64,000 bases of DNA from a candidate division FCPU426 bacterium (GCA_027452205.1 DAIDGV010000012.1:124001-188000), one strand, 5' to 3'. Numbered from the stretch's first letter, positions 27,628 through 35,768 are shown. Made by a program: numbers and translations. The notes: generated by a model from the sequence alone, not told the origin.

Positions 27628-28485
27628 CTAAATGAGGGTACTGCGCTCTTCATCGACCATTACGACATGGCCCTGCTCGTCGTGCTCCTCATGCTCGTGG
27701 GACTGCACCGCCCCACCGATATAAACCATGGCCAAAAGCATGAATACGAAAGCTTGCACGAAACAAACGAAGACACCGAGAATAACGATCATCACCCGCA
27801 AGACGAAGGGGAAAGCGGCGACCGGCTTCATCGCCGGGGTCATTCCCCAAAAAACCGTAATAAGGAGGACCAATACCGCCAAGAGCTTTTCCTTGGCCAT
27901 CATGTTTCCGAACAAACGAAGGGTCAGGGAGACCGGCTTCACCAGTTCGCCGATGATGTGGATGATGGGCATGAGGATGAGAAGGACCCCTTGGATGACC
28001 ATCATCAAGAGATTCAAGATGAAGTTCGGCCCGTTGGTCGGCAAGGACGGCGGCAGGAAGTGCTCGAAATATTTCAGGCCTTTCTCTTTGATCCCCCAGT
28101 AATGGGTGGAAAGGAAAACGATCAGGGCCATTCCCAGGTTCACATCGACCCGGCTGGTCGGCGAGACCAAGCCCGGAACGAGACCCAACAGATCCGCGAA
28201 GAAGATGAACATGAAGAGAGTGAAGAATAAGGGAAAGAAGAACTCGGCATGCTTGCCGACGAGGGGTTCAGCCATGCCTTGGACGAAATCGATGACCAAT
28301 TCGACGAAGTTTTGAACGCCCGTCGGCACCAGTTGTTTCTTCCTCTTGGCGATGCTCATCAAGAGGAACACAATGGCGAAAGCCACCAAGCTCATCGTGT
28401 AAGGGTTGATCCAATTTTCGAAGCCCATCGAACGGAACAGTTCGGTTTTAAGGACGAGAGGGCTTTCAGCTTGTTCCATGTTCAT
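27628..28485 (-). CDS. atpB: ATP synthase F0 a subunit
   Basis: 285 residues from ATG 28485 (AAAGG upstream); the longer frame to 28557 adds no recognisable sequence. About five to six membrane helices, with the essential Arg in SLTLRLFGNMMA and the helix with VAFPFVLR. C-terminal His/Glu-rich tail (SHEHEEHDEQGH) is unusual. It forms the ion half-channels with the c-ring. First structural gene of the operon. Confidence 0.95.
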   Translation of the reverse strand: MNMEQAESPLVLKTELFRSMGFENWINPYTMSLVAFAIVFLLMSIAKRKKQLVPTGVQNFVELVIDFVQGMAEPLVGKHAEFFFPLFFTLFMFIFFADLLGLVPGLVSPTSRVDVNLGMALIVFLSTHYWGIKEKGLKYFEHFLPPSLPTNGPNFILNLLMMVIQGVLLILMPIIHIIGELVKPVSLTLRLFGNMMAKEKLLAVLVLLITVFWGMTPAMKPVAAFPFVLRVMIVILGVFVCFVQAFVFMLLAMVYIGGAVQSHEHEEHDEQGHVVMVDEERSTLI

Positions 28486-28577
28486 GCGGCAAAGACCTTT
28501 CAAAAGACCGTTGGTAGGGCGTGAAAAAGTGTCGTCGGAAGCGAAAAAACGGGACAAAAGCCCCTAGAGCGGGCGCT

Positions 28578-28606
28578 AGTGTAATGGTGGACCTAGGAAT
28601 GGTCAA
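28578..28606 (-). promoter_or_regulatory. Candidate promoter of the atpB-atpC operon
   Basis: On the minus strand: TTGACC (28606-28601), a 17-base spacer, and TACACT (28583-28578), giving a leader of about 85 bases before the atpB ATG. Inferred by eye from consensus spacing; moderate match. Confidence 0.5.
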
Positions 28607-28662
28607 CCCTTGGGAACTGGAGTATATAGTTTTTTCTGGCGGGAACCACCGGAGCAAATCTC

Positions 28663-28795
28663 GCGGTTGACGGGGTGCATCAAAGGCATTAGCACCCCGT
28701 CAACCGCCATGGGCAGGAGTGGATCAGGCCCTGTTTTCTAAGGGGCGATACACGACCTAAATAAGAAAAGTCCACTTTTAGGACTTTTCAACACA
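28663..28795 (+). repeat. Composite two-hairpin repeat, copy 1
   Basis: Hairpin 1 is a perfect 16-base stem (gcggttgacggggtgc, 28663-28678, with its complement 28692-28707) around a 13-base loop. After 57 bases comes hairpin 2: gaaaagtcc (28765-28773) and ggacttttc (28781-28789), then aacacactgtt. An inverted copy sharing blocks ACGGGGT, ACCCCGTCA, GCCATGGG, CGAC-TAAATA, AAAAGTCC and GGACTTTT lies at 29722-29860. Confidence 0.8.
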
Positions 28796-28798
28796 CTG

Positions 28799-29230
28799 TT
28801 AAAGGCCCGACAGGGGCGTTCTTTTTTCTGGCACCGCCGCCCTTAATCCGGTCCACCCCAGCGCCAAAAGGAACCAGGTATAGCTCGCCAACGCGCCCAA
28901 AAGGCACTCCACTGAGATAGTTAACAAAATTCCCATAATCAGCAAGAAAGAACCCCAGCGTAAAAGGTAATAGACCCGAAAAAGACCGAGCCCCTTGGCC
29001 TCGCCGGCGTTCAAGACCCGGGTGGTGACCGCCCTTAAACCCAGCAAATGAAGGGGAGATAAAAGACCGCCCAAAAAAAGACCCTTAGCTACTTCTGGAT
29101 ACCCCTTATAAATGGCTGCCACCGCCAGGGCCGCCGCTCCGGCCAAACCGATCAAACAGGCTTTCAGTAAGAGGATCCCAGCGGATGGTTTGGGAATCGG
29201 GTCCACAGGATCACTCTTGGGGTGGTTCAT
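28799..29230 (-). CDS. atpI: ATP synthase subunit I-like membrane protein
   Basis: 143 residues from ATG 29230; the longer frame to 29281 lies inside atpZ. Four predicted membrane helices, with the short charged loop ATTRVLNAGEAKGLGLFR between helices 2 and 3, and small residues typical of AtpI, a factor that assists c-ring assembly or Mg2+ supply. It overlaps the end of atpZ by 20 bases. It is separated from atpB by 313 bases carrying a repeat, so it may be transcribed separately from the main operon. Confidence 0.75.
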   Translation of the reverse strand: MNHPKSDPVDPIPKPSAGILLLKACLIGLAGAAALAVAAIYKGYPEVAKGLFLGGLLSPLHLLGLRAVTTRVLNAGEAKGLGLFRVYYLLRWGSFLLIMGILLTISVECLLGALASYTWFLLALGWTGLRAAVPEKRTPLSGL

Positions 29231-29438
29231 TGAGTTTTTTGAGATCTTCGAACAATAGAACATAACTGGAAACAACCCCAAGGATCATCCCCACCACGAT
29301 CACCCAGGTTCCCCAGTGAAATAGCCGATTCAGGCCCCAACCCAGAAAAAGGCCCACAAAGATCGAAAGGGCGAAATTCAGTCCGAGGGTGGAGAGTCGT
29401 AGGAGATTGGCGCCGGTGGATAGTTTTCTCGGGTCCAT
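29211..29438 (-). CDS. atpZ: AtpZ/AtpI-type F0F1 accessory protein
   Basis: 75 residues with two membrane helices (about 16-35 and 42-63) joined by a tight turn containing LGWGLNRLFHWGTW; this fits the AtpZ family, which pairs with AtpI in a Mg2+/Ca2+ channel linked to F0 assembly. AAGGA seven bases before the ATG. Its first 61 bases overlap, in another frame, the end of the DUF3343 gene. Confidence 0.8.
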   Translation of the reverse strand: MDPRKLSTGANLLRLSTLGLNFALSIFVGLFLGWGLNRLFHWGTWVIVVGMILGVVSSYVLLFEDLKKLNEPPQE

Positions 29439-29737
29439 TGGCCGTCCTTTTCGATGTGGAAAGCCGCCTTTATATAGATACCTTCCGGCGGCAGGGCGGC
29501 CTCTACTTTACCACGGTCTTCTTTCACAATGACCAACCCTAACCCACAATCGTCCCGGATATCCCGGGGGCGGGGGATGAGCTTAAAGCGCATCCGTTGT
29601 TCCTTCAGGATCGATTCGGCATGCATGGTTTCGTGGGTGGTATGGAATAGCAGGACAAAATGACGGTCATCCAAGGCCAACCGGCCCGAGGGCTGGGATC
29701 CCGCCACGGGGGCTAGCGGACGGTTGAAAAAGTCCAT
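29378..29737 (-). CDS. DUF3343 family protein (putative Se/S carrier)
   Basis: 119 residues. The core HFVLLFHTTHETMHAESIL and KLIPRPRDIRDDCGLGLVIV (about 27-75) matches DUF3343, including the conserved Asp-Cys (DCG), proposed in other bacteria to carry sulfur or selenium; that function is not proven. The true start is uncertain because the first codons (MDFF) lie inside the repeat hairpin at 29725-29753, so a downstream GTG or TTG start is possible. It overlaps atpZ, an unusual placement next to ATP synthase genes. Confidence 0.72.
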   Translation of the reverse strand: MDFFNRPLAPVAGSQPSGRLALDDRHFVLLFHTTHETMHAESILKEQRMRFKLIPRPRDIRDDCGLGLVIVKEDRGKVEAALPPEGIYIKAAFHIEKDGQWTRENYPPAPISYDSPPSD

Positions 29738-29860
29738 AAAACGGACTTTTTCATATTTAAGTCGCGGATTATTCCTTTTATTTCAAAGGACTCACATCGA
29801 TTTGCTCTTAACCCATGGCCGCTGACGGGGTTCAAATACATAAATAGATACCCCGTTAGT
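29722..29860 (-). repeat. Composite two-hairpin repeat, copy 2 (inverted)
   Basis: Read on the minus strand it repeats the order of copy 1: hairpin ctaacggggt / accccgtcag, then GCCATGGG, a ~70-base spacer with CGACTTAAATA, then tgaaaaagtcc / ggactttttca (perfect 11-base stem, loop of 7, 29725-29753). It overlaps the stop codon of the bifunctional nuclease gene and the first codons of the DUF3343 gene. Together with copy 1 it brackets atpI-atpZ-DUF3343. Confidence 0.8.
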
Positions 29861-30350
29861 GCTCTTGGCCGCCGCCGGTAAAATCCGTCGGCGAAAGGTT
29901 TTCGAGGAACTTTTTGAACTCGCTCATTTCCTCTTTGTACTTCTCTTTATCGACGATGGTGGCGTTGATGACCACTTTTTCGGCCACGAAGATCGGCGAA
30001 TGGGTCCGCAAGGCCAGGGCAATGGCATCCGAAGGCCGCGCGTCGATCTCGAACCTTTCCCCGGTATCGTTCAGTTCCAGCACCACCCGGGCAAAGAAAG
30101 TGTTCTTGTCGATGTCGTTCACGACCACCTTGGCCACCTTGGCACCCAGGGTCGAAATGACGTTCTTGAGCAGGTCATGGGTCATGGGCCGGGGCAAAAC
30201 TTGGTCGTTCAACTGGATGAAGATCGCGGTGGCTTCGGCCACGCCGATCCAGATGGGTAAATAACGCTTTTCGTCGTCATCGGTCAGTATGACGGAAGGG
30301 GTTTTTAGGTTGGGGTCCACCGCGATACCGCGGACTTTCATTTCGATCAT
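29856..30350 (-). CDS. Bifunctional nuclease domain protein (DUF151)
   Basis: 164 residues. The conserved blocks YLPIWIGVAEA, PRPMTHDLLKNVI and DARPSDAIALALR with PIFVAEKV are those of the BFN/DUF151 family (Thermotoga TM0160-like), to which DNase and RNase activity has been ascribed in some plants; bacterial function is unclear. Soluble, no signal. The C-terminal 30 residues are polar with GGGQEH. Monocistronic, with a hairpin overlapping the stop. Confidence 0.88.
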   Translation of the reverse strand: MIEMKVRGIAVDPNLKTPSVILTDDDEKRYLPIWIGVAEATAIFIQLNDQVLPRPMTHDLLKNVISTLGAKVAKVVVNDIDKNTFFARVVLELNDTGERFEIDARPSDAIALALRTHSPIFVAEKVVINATIVDKEKYKEEMSEFKKFLENLSPTDFTGGGQEH

Positions 30351-30434
30351 GGTTTTGAGCTCCGTGAAGAACGACTACATCTATTGTACGCCGAATAATG
30401 AGTCGGGATTATCGGTTTTTCAAGGCTGGGTGTC

Positions 30435-30540
30435 TAGCCGAAAGGAATTCTCTCACACTATTTAACATTCGGCTATTGAGCGGGCAAAACTAATAGGACG
30501 CGGAAAAATGATTTTTTACCCTGTTTGGGACTTTTTCATC
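30435..30540. repeat. Possible third, degenerate two-hairpin element
   Basis: Perfect 8-base arms tagccgaa (30435-30442) and ttcggcta (30468-30475), then about 52 bases later ggactttttcatc (30528-30540), which repeats the right arm of hairpin 2 in the copies at 28.7 and 29.7 kb. The left arm of hairpin 2 is degraded (ggaaaaatg). Sits in the gap between the bifunctional nuclease start and the amrA stop. Confidence 0.45.
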
Positions 30541-30546
30541 ATCCCT

Positions 30547-31116
30547 CTAACGTTTTTTGAGATCCGTCTCACAAAAGATCTGGGCCTCGAAAGCGGTTAT
30601 TTGGCAATCTTTTTTCCAAGCGGTCTTCGGCAATCCCGCTTTCACGCAGGTTTGTTCCAAAAAAGTCATTGGGTCCCAGTGATAATCCATGGCCACTTGC
30701 GGCAACAAAAGACCCGAAGCGTTCCCTTTTTTCACGATCAAGCCATGAACGCCCACTTTGATCTGGTCCGGTTCAATGGGCCGGGGCTGCGTCAATACCG
30801 ATATCTCGATCTCCAGGTGTGAAAGTTCGTTCTCCGCCACGGGAGGAAAACGAAAATCCTGAAAGGCCGCGCTGACCGAGGCCTCCTGCACCGCTTCGAT
30901 CAAGGGTTTCACCGGATATGGAAACCCGATACAACCCCGCAATTCCCCTTCTTTCCATAAAGTCACGAAAACCCCGCGCTTTTGGCGCAAGAGCGGCGAC
31001 AGGGTCTCCACCACCGGTAATTGACGGCCTTTTCGCGCGGTTGTCTGGATCGCGTTGCGGGACAATTGAAGTAAGAGGGCTTGGTCCTTTTCCGGGACCA
31101 TTTCCGCTGGGTTCAA
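30547..31116 (-). CDS. amrA: AMMECR1-family protein (AmmeMemoRadiSam protein A)
   Basis: 189 residues, TTG start at 31116 with AAAGGA seven bases upstream. The family signature LRGCIGFPYPVKPL (59-72) and the flanking DFRFPPVAENELSHLEIEISVL identify AMMECR1. In prokaryotes it occurs beside a Memo-like protein and a radical SAM protein; the reaction is not established. The radical SAM partner (AmrS) is not in this window. Eleven bases downstream of amrB. Confidence 0.9.
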   Translation of the reverse strand: MNPAEMVPEKDQALLLQLSRNAIQTTARKGRQLPVVETLSPLLRQKRGVFVTLWKEGELRGCIGFPYPVKPLIEAVQEASVSAAFQDFRFPPVAENELSHLEIEISVLTQPRPIEPDQIKVGVHGLIVKKGNASGLLLPQVAMDYHWDPMTFLEQTCVKAGLPKTAWKKDCQITAFEAQIFCETDLKKR

Positions 31117-31126
31117 GACAATTCCT

Positions 31127-31960
31127 TTACTGGCAAAAGGCCACCGCCGAATAACCCACTACCCGGGAATGGTCCCCGGTCACATCGCCTGAATTACGGT
31201 AACTCAACAGGCGGATATCAGCCGCCTCCCTGTCCTTGGCGAAACGCAAAAGGACCGAGACCGGCTCTTTCCCACAGTGGGTGCAATAGTACTCCGGATA
31301 GTGCTGGGAGAGGATCAGTTCATCGGTCCGATCCACTACCTTTTCGTCGCCCGTCAGCAGTGAATCCAAGAACTGCCGGTCCGCCCGGACAGCCGTTTCG
31401 TAACTCGGATAATGCGAAAGGTCCGAGGAAGCGACCAACAGGAAAGGTTTTTGTTTTCGCAGCGTCGCCAGGGCCTCGGCCAGGGGACGCACCGCCTGGT
31501 TCTCCCCTTGTCCCATCACCACCGCGACCACTTGGGCTTCCGGGAAATAATGCCGGATCATCGGCAGGTGCACTTCGACCGAATGCTCTTTTTCAAAGGC
31601 CAGCGGCAGGTCCGTTAAATGGGGGCTGAAATCCAAAAGAAAATCCCGGGCCTCTTGATCGACCTGGATATCTCCCAAGGGCGTTTCCAAAAGATCGCCC
31701 GAAAAGACCGAGACCCCTTTAAAAGACACATAGTGGCTGGGGCCGACCACGACCACCGTTGCGGGTTTCTCTTTCAAGGCCCGGTAACCCACCGCCGCGG
31801 TCGTTCCCGAATAGACATATCCGGCATGGGGCAACATCAGGGCTTCGACCGGGCCCGGCACAGCAGGCACCTTGAGCTGTTCAAAGATCTTGAAAAGCCT
31901 TTGAAGCTCCACGGGTTTAGAAGGATAGAATTGGCCGGCCACGACCGGTTTAAGTTTCAT
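31127..31960 (-). CDS. amrB: Memo-family protein (AmmeMemoRadiSam protein B)
   Basis: 277 residues. Conserved metal/active-site residues are present: MLPHAGYVYSG (His45), EKEHSVEVHLP (two His), SSDLSHYP and the C-terminal YCTHCGKEP. Memo proteins are structurally like non-haem dioxygenases (LigB fold) and bind a metal through His and Cys. Paired with amrA as in the AmmeMemoRadiSam system. No Shine-Dalgarno is obvious before the ATG. Confidence 0.9.
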   Translation of the reverse strand: MKLKPVVAGQFYPSKPVELQRLFKIFEQLKVPAVPGPVEALMLPHAGYVYSGTTAAVGYRALKEKPATVVVVGPSHYVSFKGVSVFSGDLLETPLGDIQVDQEARDFLLDFSPHLTDLPLAFEKEHSVEVHLPMIRHYFPEAQVVAVVMGQGENQAVRPLAEALATLRKQKPFLLVASSDLSHYPSYETAVRADRQFLDSLLTGDEKVVDRTDELILSQHYPEYYCTHCGKEPVSVLLRFAKDREAADIRLLSYRNSGDVTGDHSRVVGYSAVAFCQ

Positions 31961-32003
31961 AGGGATACTATAAAACTTAAGGGTCTTCTAAAACAGCCCT
32001 GGC

Positions 32004-33653
32004 TTAAGCCTCGTCCCGCAGGTCCTGCATCAACATCTCAATGGTCTCCAACTCCCCTCCATCACACCAGATGGCGCGGCAATCATCGCCCGTGCAACGG
32101 TCCACGACCACCTGGGTCAGGGCCGAATGGATGCATTTACTCATTGAATTTTGGCAATAGGGACACTTGATCTCAGGAAAGTTGTCCCGGTCCTTTAACG
32201 GTCCTTGCTGGGTATTTCGCCATGTCCGGGCTTTTTTGATCTCGTCCAAACTATATTCTCTTTGTTCCCGGGCGATCATCCGTTCCAACAGTCCGCCGCG
32301 CAACAAATGACCCTGGCAAAAACTGCACTTCTCCACTTCCACTCCTTCCCGTTGATCCTTGAGCAAGGAAACCTTACATCGGGGACAAGCCCATTCCGAA
32401 ACCGCGCCTTGGACCTGTTGTTGGAAGAAAGGCAGGAACTCCGCCACCTCAGAGGCCGGATGAACCTCTTGGCTTCCCGCGGGGCATACCCAAGTAGCGG
32501 GCGTTAGGGTCTTCGTCGCTAGAAGTTGGGGGATCGTATAGGGCCCCGCCCATTGGTCGTTCAGATAGGTCATAAAGGCAGACCCGTCGGCGGCAGGTTG
32601 GTCTTTGGGGGGCTTTTCTTCGGCTTCTTCCTGCTGCACTTGTTTTTGGACCGAGGCCAGGTCGCTCTTGGCCCATTGAAGGATCTTTTGGAGCCGGCGA
32701 GAAACCGGCGGGTGATCGCTGAAAAAACCGGATAAAACCCCATCCTGTTCATCCAGATCCGAATGAGAAGGATTCATGATGAACAGGGCTTTGTAATTAT
32801 CCGGCATATCCCCTCGGTACCGGTGCGAGATCTTATACAAACCGTCGGCCAGGGCCATGGGATCCTTACAGATCTTCACCCCATCCGCATCCGCCAAGTA
32901 CTCTCGTTCCCGGGAAATGGCCATAAAGACCAGCTTGGTCATTAAATAACCCAGCCCCGAAATGACCCAGAGCACCATGGCAAAGATCGTTCCATCCCCC
33001 CGGCTACTGGAATAACCACTGGAATTGGACCGGGAGTTATCGGTCATCACCCGGCTCACATATTCATTCACATCCCCAAAAAAACCGAAAAGAAAGCAAG
33101 CCGTCGTGACCAACCGGGAATCCTCATGCACTAAATGAGCGGCCTCGTGGGCGATCACCGCGGATAATTCGTTGCGGGTTAATTTGGTCAAAATACCCTC
33201 GGTCACCCCGATGGCGGCGTTACCTTGAGTATCCTGGACGGAAAAAGCGTTGCAACCCGAAGTGGATAAGACCACCGGCTGAATATCCCGGATACCCGTG
33301 GCCATGGAAGCCTCCTCCACCATATGGATGAAGGGTGCGTGAAAAGTATCCAGGGGATCAGCGGGGCGGGCTTCCATCTGAACCAAAAGTTCTGTCAGTG
33401 TCTTGCCACGCGCGCTCAAAAAATGGCCTACTGCTAAAACAAAAGCCAAACCGGTACTGAACAATAGAATCGTGGGCAATCCATGGAAGTTGCGATAAGG
33501 AACCCACAATCGAACCAAAAAGAAGAAAGAAACGGCCATCAAGTCGATGAAGAAAACGTAAAGAAGGATCAAAAAGAAAAAAAGAAAGACCGTGGCCATT
33601 TGGGTCCGTCGCTTCACCTCAAAAACGGTTTCGGCGGGCAGACCGTAGAACAT
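32004..33653 (-). CDS. M48 metallopeptidase with GYF-like and zinc-ribbon C-terminus
   Basis: 549 residues. Two N-terminal membrane helices (about 20-75), then an M48 peptidase domain with HEAAH (about 167-171) and downstream EREYLADADG supplying the third ligand. The C-terminal half is unusual: a GYF_2-like segment (DQWAGPYTIPQLLAT...TWVCPAGSQE) and two CxxC zinc ribbons of the zf-TFIIB type (WACPRCKVSLL...CSFCQGHLLRGG and IKCPYCQNSMSK...CTGDDCRAIWCDGGELE). It sits five bases after lemA; LemA-M48 pairs are known. A role in membrane protein quality control, with the ribbons binding partners, is inferred. Confidence 0.85.
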   Translation of the reverse strand: MFYGLPAETVFEVKRRTQMATVFLFFFLILLYVFFIDLMAVSFFFLVRLWVPYRNFHGLPTILLFSTGLAFVLAVGHFLSARGKTLTELLVQMEARPADPLDTFHAPFIHMVEEASMATGIRDIQPVVLSTSGCNAFSVQDTQGNAAIGVTEGILTKLTRNELSAVIAHEAAHLVHEDSRLVTTACFLFGFFGDVNEYVSRVMTDNSRSNSSGYSSSRGDGTIFAMVLWVISGLGYLMTKLVFMAISREREYLADADGVKICKDPMALADGLYKISHRYRGDMPDNYKALFIMNPSHSDLDEQDGVLSGFFSDHPPVSRRLQKILQWAKSDLASVQKQVQQEEAEEKPPKDQPAADGSAFMTYLNDQWAGPYTIPQLLATKTLTPATWVCPAGSQEVHPASEVAEFLPFFQQQVQGAVSEWACPRCKVSLLKDQREGVEVEKCSFCQGHLLRGGLLERMIAREQREYSLDEIKKARTWRNTQQGPLKDRDNFPEIKCPYCQNSMSKCIHSALTQVVVDRCTGDDCRAIWCDGGELETIEMLMQDLRDEA

Positions 33654-33658
33654 CGGGG

Positions 33659-34210
33659 TCAGAGCTTGACCTGGGGTACTTCTTTATCGGTCTCCGCGGC
33701 CTTGAGGAACTCCCGGGGTTGGAAGCCGTAAGGTCCTGCGATCAACGCCCCCGGGAATTGTTGAATGACCGTGTTGTAATTGGCCACGATGTCATTGTAG
33801 TGGCCGCGGGAGTAGGCGATCTTGTTCTCGGTGGAGCTCAACTCCTCTTGCAGTTGGGTGGCATTTTGATTTGATTTGAGGGCCGGATAATTCTCCCAGA
33901 CCGCCATCAAACGACCCAAACCATTGGTGATCTCGTTCTCGGCCTTTAATCGGTCATTGGGATTGCCGGCGCCCAAGGCGTTAGCCCGGGCCTGCATCAC
34001 CTGGCTCAGGGTATTCTTTTCGAATTCCATGACACCTTTGACCGTTTCCACCAAATTGGGGATCAAATCATGACGGCGCTTGAGTTGCACATCGATCTGG
34101 CTCCAGGAATTATCAACTTCCACCCGATAACCGACCAAGTTGTTATAAACGGAGACAAGATAAAGGATGACCACCAGAATGAAAACTAAAAGACCGATCA
34201 AAAAGATCAT
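33659..34210 (-). CDS. lemA: LemA family protein
   Basis: 183 residues from ATG 34210 (GGGAGA upstream; the longer frame to 34228 is not supported). One N-terminal membrane helix (about 2-22) then the LemA helical bundle with VDNSWSQIDVQLKRRHDLIPNLVETVKG and the YNDIVANYNTVIQQFPG segment. Located just before an M48 peptidase gene, the usual partner. The function of LemA is unknown; it is membrane-anchored. Confidence 0.92.
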   Translation of the reverse strand: MIFLIGLLVFILVVILYLVSVYNNLVGYRVEVDNSWSQIDVQLKRRHDLIPNLVETVKGVMEFEKNTLSQVMQARANALGAGNPNDRLKAENEITNGLGRLMAVWENYPALKSNQNATQLQEELSSTENKIAYSRGHYNDIVANYNTVIQQFPGALIAGPYGFQPREFLKAAETDKEVPQVKL

Positions 34211-34261
34211 AGGGCTTCTCCCGACCAAAAAGGATCCGAATACCAGCGTGAAGATTTTACC

Positions 34262-34834
34262 TTAACCGTGGATGACCTTGGTGATCTTATCCCGGGTATA
34301 GGGCCAGGCCCCGTCCGGCAGGACCGCCATGGAACCCGCCGTGAACATGGAGGTTTCCAGGGGCACCCAGGATTTACAACCTTCATAGCTAGGCTTTATC
34401 GGCAGGTCCGAAGGCATGGCCAAAGAATAAACGCGGACGATAAAAACATAAAAACCTTGCCAATCGCCGTAGTTGAAGCGTTTCTCGATCGCCTCGTCGC
34501 TCATCACCGTGAAAGGAATGAGTCGCTTGGCCGCTTCCCAATCAGTGACCTTTTCCACCCGATCAACGATGGCGTAAAGACGGAAATGAACGCGCTTGGG
34601 ATCTTTATTCTCTTTTTCAATGGCCGCCAACCGGGGGCGCCAATCGGGTTTGATCGCTTGGGCGTTCTCATGCTCGAAAGTGGGATAAAGGAAAAACTCG
34701 GAATGTTCGGGTTTGAATTCCCCGCCTTCCTCGGCAATACCACCCTTACGAAGCAGGATCGTTTGCTTCCCTTCTTCAAGGGCTTTGAGCACCACGGCCC
34801 ATTCTTTGAGTGCGATGTTGTTCTGGAGTTTCAT
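34262..34834 (-). CDS. DUF1802 family protein
   Basis: 190 residues. The block ALKEWAVVLKALEEGKQTIL followed by LRKGGIAEEGGEF and EFFLYPTFEH is the DUF1802 signature; the middle holds YAIVDRVEKVTDWEA. Members are soluble proteins of unknown function, common in diverse bacteria. Between lemA and a transporter gene, gaps of about 50 bases. Nothing in the context fixes its role. Confidence 0.85.
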   Translation of the reverse strand: MKLQNNIALKEWAVVLKALEEGKQTILLRKGGIAEEGGEFKPEHSEFFLYPTFEHENAQAIKPDWRPRLAAIEKENKDPKRVHFRLYAIVDRVEKVTDWEAAKRLIPFTVMSDEAIEKRFNYGDWQGFYVFIVRVYSLAMPSDLPIKPSYEGCKSWVPLETSMFTAGSMAVLPDGAWPYTRDKITKVIHG

Positions 34835-34887
34835 AGTGGGTCGATTATGTGAATTTCAGCTTTAACTTTCAAGCTCAAAGGATTTGG

Positions 34888-35760
34888 TCAGTTGGACAAG
34901 GCCATCAAAATGCCGCCCGCCAACGCCAAAAGCGCGCTGCCCAAAACCTTAGGCCATTCGGAAAAGCGCAGTTCCTTGAAAACGAACAAGGACCAAGCCG
35001 CGTAGACCAGCGAACTGGAATTCACAATAGGCACCGCCCGGGAAAGACCCAGCATTTGAATGGACATTAACATTCCCGACATGCCCAAGATCCACAAAAT
35101 GGAGGATGCCAACCCCAAACCAAAGTTGGCGGCTGTCATGTTCTTTGGCTTATGGAAAAGAGGGATCAAAAGGGCTGTCACCGCGCCACCCAAGACCAGC
35201 ACGATCAGCACATCCAACTGGCTGATATTCGTTTGGGCGTCCCATTGGCGCACCAGCGTAATGGGTAGGAAATAAACACCCCAGAAAACCCCGGTCAACA
35301 GGCTCAACCAGACCCCCTTTTTCAGGTTACCTTCTTTGGAAGGGGCCGCGGAGATCATGGTCACCCACAGGGCTCCCGCGCTCAATAAACAAGCGCCGAG
35401 CAAAAGGATACCCAAGGACCGCAGACTGGCCGCCTCATGGAAGATCACCAAACCCAGGACGATATTGAGCAAGGTATTGAAGTTGAAATAGACCACCGCT
35501 TTGGCCAGGCTGATCTCATCCAGCGCCGAATTCGCGGCGATTTGCCCCAAACCCCAAAGAACACCCGACAAGAGCGCTGCCCAGAACCATTGGGGATGGG
35601 CCCAAAGCAGTGTCACGGAATTCCAGCGAAGTAGCACAATCACCAACAATCCCCATCCCATTAAATGAAAGAAAGAGAACCCTTTTGTCGTCGAGAATCG
35701 GATCGGCAGCATGTAACTGCCGATACAACCAAAACCCACCAATGCCCAAAGATAACCCAT
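34888..35760 (-). CDS. DMT-superfamily transporter (GRP/RhaT-like)
   Basis: 290 residues from ATG 35760 with AGGAG eight bases upstream; the longer in-frame start at 36057 lies inside the upstream MFS gene and is rejected. Ten hydrophobic helices in two inverted halves; LSGVLWGLGQIAANSAL and LLTGVFWGVYFLPIT are the repeat cores, resembling glucose/rhamnose transporters. Substrate not predictable. Eight bases after the MFS gene. Confidence 0.78.
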   Translation of the reverse strand: MGYLWALVGFGCIGSYMLPIRFSTTKGFSFFHLMGWGLLVIVLLRWNSVTLLWAHPQWFWAALLSGVLWGLGQIAANSALDEISLAKAVVYFNFNTLLNIVLGLVIFHEAASLRSLGILLLGACLLSAGALWVTMISAAPSKEGNLKKGVWLSLLTGVFWGVYFLPITLVRQWDAQTNISQLDVLIVLVLGGAVTALLIPLFHKPKNMTAANFGLGLASSILWILGMSGMLMSIQMLGLSRAVPIVNSSSLVYAAWSLFVFKELRFSEWPKVLGSALLALAGGILMALSN

Positions 35761-35768
35761 GAAAGCTC

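Larger units (their letters stand above)
28486..28798. other. Intergenic region with atp promoter and structured repeat
   Basis: 313 bases holding the candidate atpB promoter (28578-28606) and the first copy of a composite two-hairpin repeat (28663-28795). No protein-coding frame with a plausible start was found. Confidence 0.7.

Noticed and set aside
31081-31629. A 182-residue plus-strand frame opposite amrB
   Set aside because: Pro/Arg/Gly-rich antisense shadow of amrB with no family resemblance.
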